In this document: positions 61,115 through 64,000 of the stretch, one piece after another
How positions within the stretch are numbered: position 1 is the stretch's first letter
Layout: each line of letters begins with the position of its first letter
Origin: Acipenser ruthenus
Taxonomy: Eukaryota; Chordata; Actinopteri; Acipenseriformes; Acipenseridae
Length of the DNA stretch: 64,000 nucleotides
Assembly (NCBI RefSeq): GCF_902713425.1
Contig: NC_081209.1
Span: forward strand, 2,489,001 to 2,553,000
Direction: 5' to 3'
Position numbers and translations under genes: made by a program
Notes under the pieces: generated by a model
Seen by the model: the letters and a program-made list of their open reading frames with translations, nothing else
Database searches by the model: none
Told to the model about the DNA's origin: nothing

Positions 61115-61882
61115 GGTGATACTGGGTGGGGTGGGGTGGGGTGGGGTGATCCTCTGTGTTGTTTCCAGTCCGGTGATACTGGGGTGGGGTGGTCCTCTGG
61201 TCTCCTGTGTTGTTTCCAGTCCAGTGATACTGGGGTGGGGTGGTCCTCTGGTCTCCTGTGTTGTTTCCAGTCCAGTGATACTGGGTGGGGTGGTCCTCTG
61301 GTCTCCTGTGTTGTTTCCAGTCCGGTGATACTGGGGTGGGGTGGTCCTCTGGTCTCCTGTGTTGTTTCCAGTCCGGTGATACTGGGGTGGGGTGGTCCTC
61401 TGGTCTCCTGTGTTGTTTCCAGTCCGGTGATACTGGGGTGGGGTGGTCCTCTGGTCTTCTGTGTTGTTTCCAGTCCAGTGATACTGGGGTGGGGTGGTCC
61501 TCTGGTCTCCTGTGTTGTTTCCAGTCCGGTGATACTGGGGTGGGGTGGTCCTCTGGTCTTCTGTGTTGTTTCCAGTCCGGTGATACTGGGGTGGGGTGGT
61601 CCTCTGGTCCTCTGTGTTGTTTCCAGTCCGGTGATACTGGGGTGGGGTGGTCCTCTGGTCTCCTGTGTTGTTTCCAGTCCGGTGATACTGGGGTGGGGTG
61701 GTCCTCTGGTCTCCTGTGTTGTTTCCAGTCCGGTGATACTGGGGTGGGGTGGTCCTCTGGTCTCCTGTGTTGTTTCCAGTCCGGTGATACTGGGGTGGGG
61801 TGGTCCTCTGGTCTCCTGTGTTGTTTCCAGTCCGGTGATACTGGGGTGGGGTGGTCCTCTGGTCTCCTGTGTTGTTTCCAGT
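61115..61882. repeat. 51-bp G-rich minisatellite, about 14 copies
   Basis: Units containing ggtgatactggggtggggtgg, then tcctctggtctcctgtgttg and tttccagtcc, with a 51-bp period (for example 61322 and 61373). 51 is 17 codons, so long frames stay open on both strands (up to 314 codons). They are artefacts. Units at the left end are irregular, with ggggtggggt runs. Confidence 0.95.
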
Positions 61883-64000
61883 CTGTCACCCCCCTGCACT
61901 CCCCACACATGCCCAAACCGTGGTTATCAAGTGGACACTGAATCTGCTGGGAAGACATCCACATGCTAGTCTCCAAAAAAATGAGAGATTTCAAAAAGTT
62001 TAATGCATCTAAGCACGTGTGGAAAATATACATTAGCTGTGAAATGTTATCAGCCTCTTCTGTTGTCTTGCCTGCACGTGGTCGCGAGGGCGTGCCAGTT
62101 GAGATGCCACTGTGACAATGGGGGGCTAAGCAGGGTTCAAGGGAATGGGCTATTGTGTTGTGTACTTAGCTTGTTGACTGGCCAGTTTGTTCACAACAGT
62201 AAACCGTGACCAAGGAATTGATGTTTTAGTGTAAAATGTAACACAATGTGTGGCCTCCTCTTTAAATAAGGATATGACTCTCGGCTTCTCTGCTGTATTG
62301 CAAAGTATGGCATTTCATGAACTGTGATTCCTGCATCGTTGTCTCAGAGCGGTTTCGTTCCATTCATAATGAAACGCTTTATTCCTGTATGTAACGCGCA
62401 CACGGTAGGGTTGAGCATCATGAGTGGATGGCTGTGGATTGAGAGGGGTTCGTTATTAGACTCCTCTAAGTGTCAGCGAGCAGGCAGGCTGGGGTTGTGC
62501 TTGTGGAGATGGCTGAAGTGAACGTTGTGTCTGTCTGCTGTTGCTCGGGGGTGTGCTGTGGATTCCAGGACTTTCCAGCAGTCATCAGCCAGCGCTATCA
62601 TTTCTCAAACCTTTGTACCTTTTGGCTTCAGTTAGATTCTCGACCCAGGGGAGCAGAGCCCTTTCTCACTATGCACCAAACACTGGGTACACAGTAGGTT
62701 ACGTGGGGGCCACATGTGTGCCCCCGTCCCCTCACCTCCCTATAAAATATTTTGCTGATCCATAATTATAAAAATGCAACTTGAGGTGTGAAGTAATATC
62801 CAGTAGGCAAACACATACAGCTACTATGCCTGCTCACTTCTCTGAGGCTATTACACTACCTTCTGTTTATGTCTATGCCTCCAAGACATTTCGCCTGGCA
62901 TCCTGCATCAGGGACCCTAGACTGGAATACACACCCTGCTGTAGGTACTTCACAGAAAGCAGTCTGTGACTGTCTTCAGGTCTGAGCTGTAGTCTTCCTT
63001 CCAGGCTTCGGTTCTGATTTGTCATGGATGTTTCATGGAAGGGCTACAGGGACTCTGCTAGCGTGCCTGACCTTTCCCGTGTCCTGTATCTTTTATACTG
63101 TGTAACGGAGCCTGTGTGCTGCAGAGCCACCCAGTCTAGGAATGGTAGCTTTGTGAGCAGCAGGACGATGCAGACGCTGTGGCAGAAAGGCTGTTCCGTT
63201 TGAGAGCTGGAGGAAGGTAGCTGCTTCTCTGCTTGTGTGTCTGATCACAGTGCTATATGTTATATTGATGAATCATGACCTCGGCAGCTTCCTGTGCATT
63301 AATTCATAATAATAATAATAATACGGGTGTGTAAATATCTATGTTAATTAAGCCAGGTGGAAGTTCCCTGTGGATACATTTTAAAAGCTAATTTGTATCC
63401 TCCTGAGAAATCACCTTGCTCGATTTGATGAGTCGCCGGGTGTGTGCTCACCCAGGCTGTTCGCGTAGGTCTTGGTAAAGCAGCGTCGTCTGCTGCTGAG
63501 CGAGCCTGCGTGTCTCTGAACCAGCCACCCTTAAAGCCATTAGCCTTCCTGGCAGTCGTGTTTGTGTAACAGATTTGATTTATTCTTCCTCGTTGCACGT
63601 GTTGCTGCTCGCAGTGAAGCCCGTCCGTGTGGTGACGGTAAATGGAATGGGCCCAAACAAAGCAAAATACTTTATTGTTTTAAAAGCTTGTTGGTCACGT
63701 GTCTGTTTAATACAAATGAAATGTTCTTTCTGATAAAATAACAAGAAATGGAAAGTATTTGTACAGCGTGTTGTGAGTAATTGTTTTGTAGCTGCGGGTG
63801 TTTTTGTATTGTGTTTTCTGAAAAGAGAAATACCTAGCGACTTAGTAAAAAGCTCTTGAGTAATGCTGCTGCAGTGAAACAGGGTTTGACTACAGCATGC
63901 ACGAACGTTTCAGGAATATCTATCAGGGGATGATTACAGAGGTCTTGTACAGGTCAGGGTGCTGCGCAGTAACCCGCAGGTACGGCAGCTGACTGACCGT
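61883..64000. other. Right-end unique sequence
   Basis: No exon, RNA gene or named transposon is recognised. There is a (TAA)n run near 63307. If the exon proposed at 58930-59289 is real, this is part of its first intron. Confidence 0.5.

Noticed and set aside
61089-62033. Frames up to 314 codons on both strands
   Set aside because: They follow a 51-bp repeat (a multiple of three), with no start context, domain or splice support.

Overview
The window is vertebrate nuclear DNA: split genes with GT-AG introns, very abundant microsatellites and minisatellites, and scattered transposon remnants. Exons joined by eye from splice sites and reading phase give six protein-coding genes in the order ACADS(-), UNC119B(-), MLEC(-), CABP1(-), POP5(+), RNF10(-). 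As I remember it, this is the order on human 12q24.31, inverted as a block, with the same relative orientations. Intact single-copy synteny plus a CR1/L2-type LINE tail common in early-branching fishes suggests a ray-finned fish, perhaps non-teleost (gar, bowfin, sturgeon or paddlefish). The species is inference.

Layout. 1-2.5 kb: first three coding exons of ACADS (mitochondrial short-chain acyl-CoA dehydrogenase), which runs off the left edge. 3.2-11.3 kb: complete UNC119B (5 coding exons, 259 aa) with a long 3' UTR. About 13.5-23.6 kb: complete MLEC (5 exons, 276 aa) with a roughly 3.9 kb 3' UTR. 26.1-38.2 kb: CABP1 with two alternative 5' ends. One is a 250-codon caldendrin exon. The other is a tiny exon starting MGSC plus a 63-codon exon, giving the long and short CaBP1 forms. 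Both join the same four-EF-hand body. 44.8-47 kb: POP5 (5 exons, 162 aa). 47-57.6 kb: RNF10 (17 exons, 811 aa), tail to tail with POP5. 57.6-64 kb: RNF10 promoter, then a possible non-coding first exon of a further plus-strand gene, then intron-like DNA dominated by a 51-bp G-rich minisatellite.

The genes do not form one pathway. They cover fatty-acid oxidation, lipidated-cargo transport to cilia, ER glycoprotein quality control, neuronal calcium sensing, RNase P/MRP, and a RING E3 ligase. Their proximity is conserved synteny, not an operon.

The most interesting signals are: (1) the 5' end of an unassigned interspersed element at about 31.68-32.07 kb, with a perfect five-unit heat-shock element and a second HSE just upstream of twin TATA boxes and a Cys/His-rich ORF start; (2) two extra partial copies of a CABP1 EF-hand exon, each with its splice donor, embedded in a CA-rich tandem array; (3) a tRNA-like (A-box bearing) 52-bp minisatellite that fills POP5 intron 3 and recurs elsewhere; (4) duplication of the ACADS exon 2 splice acceptor inside a minisatellite; (5) a piggyBac-type non-autonomous element and a foldback MITE family; (6) abutting POP5 and RNF10 poly(A) signals.
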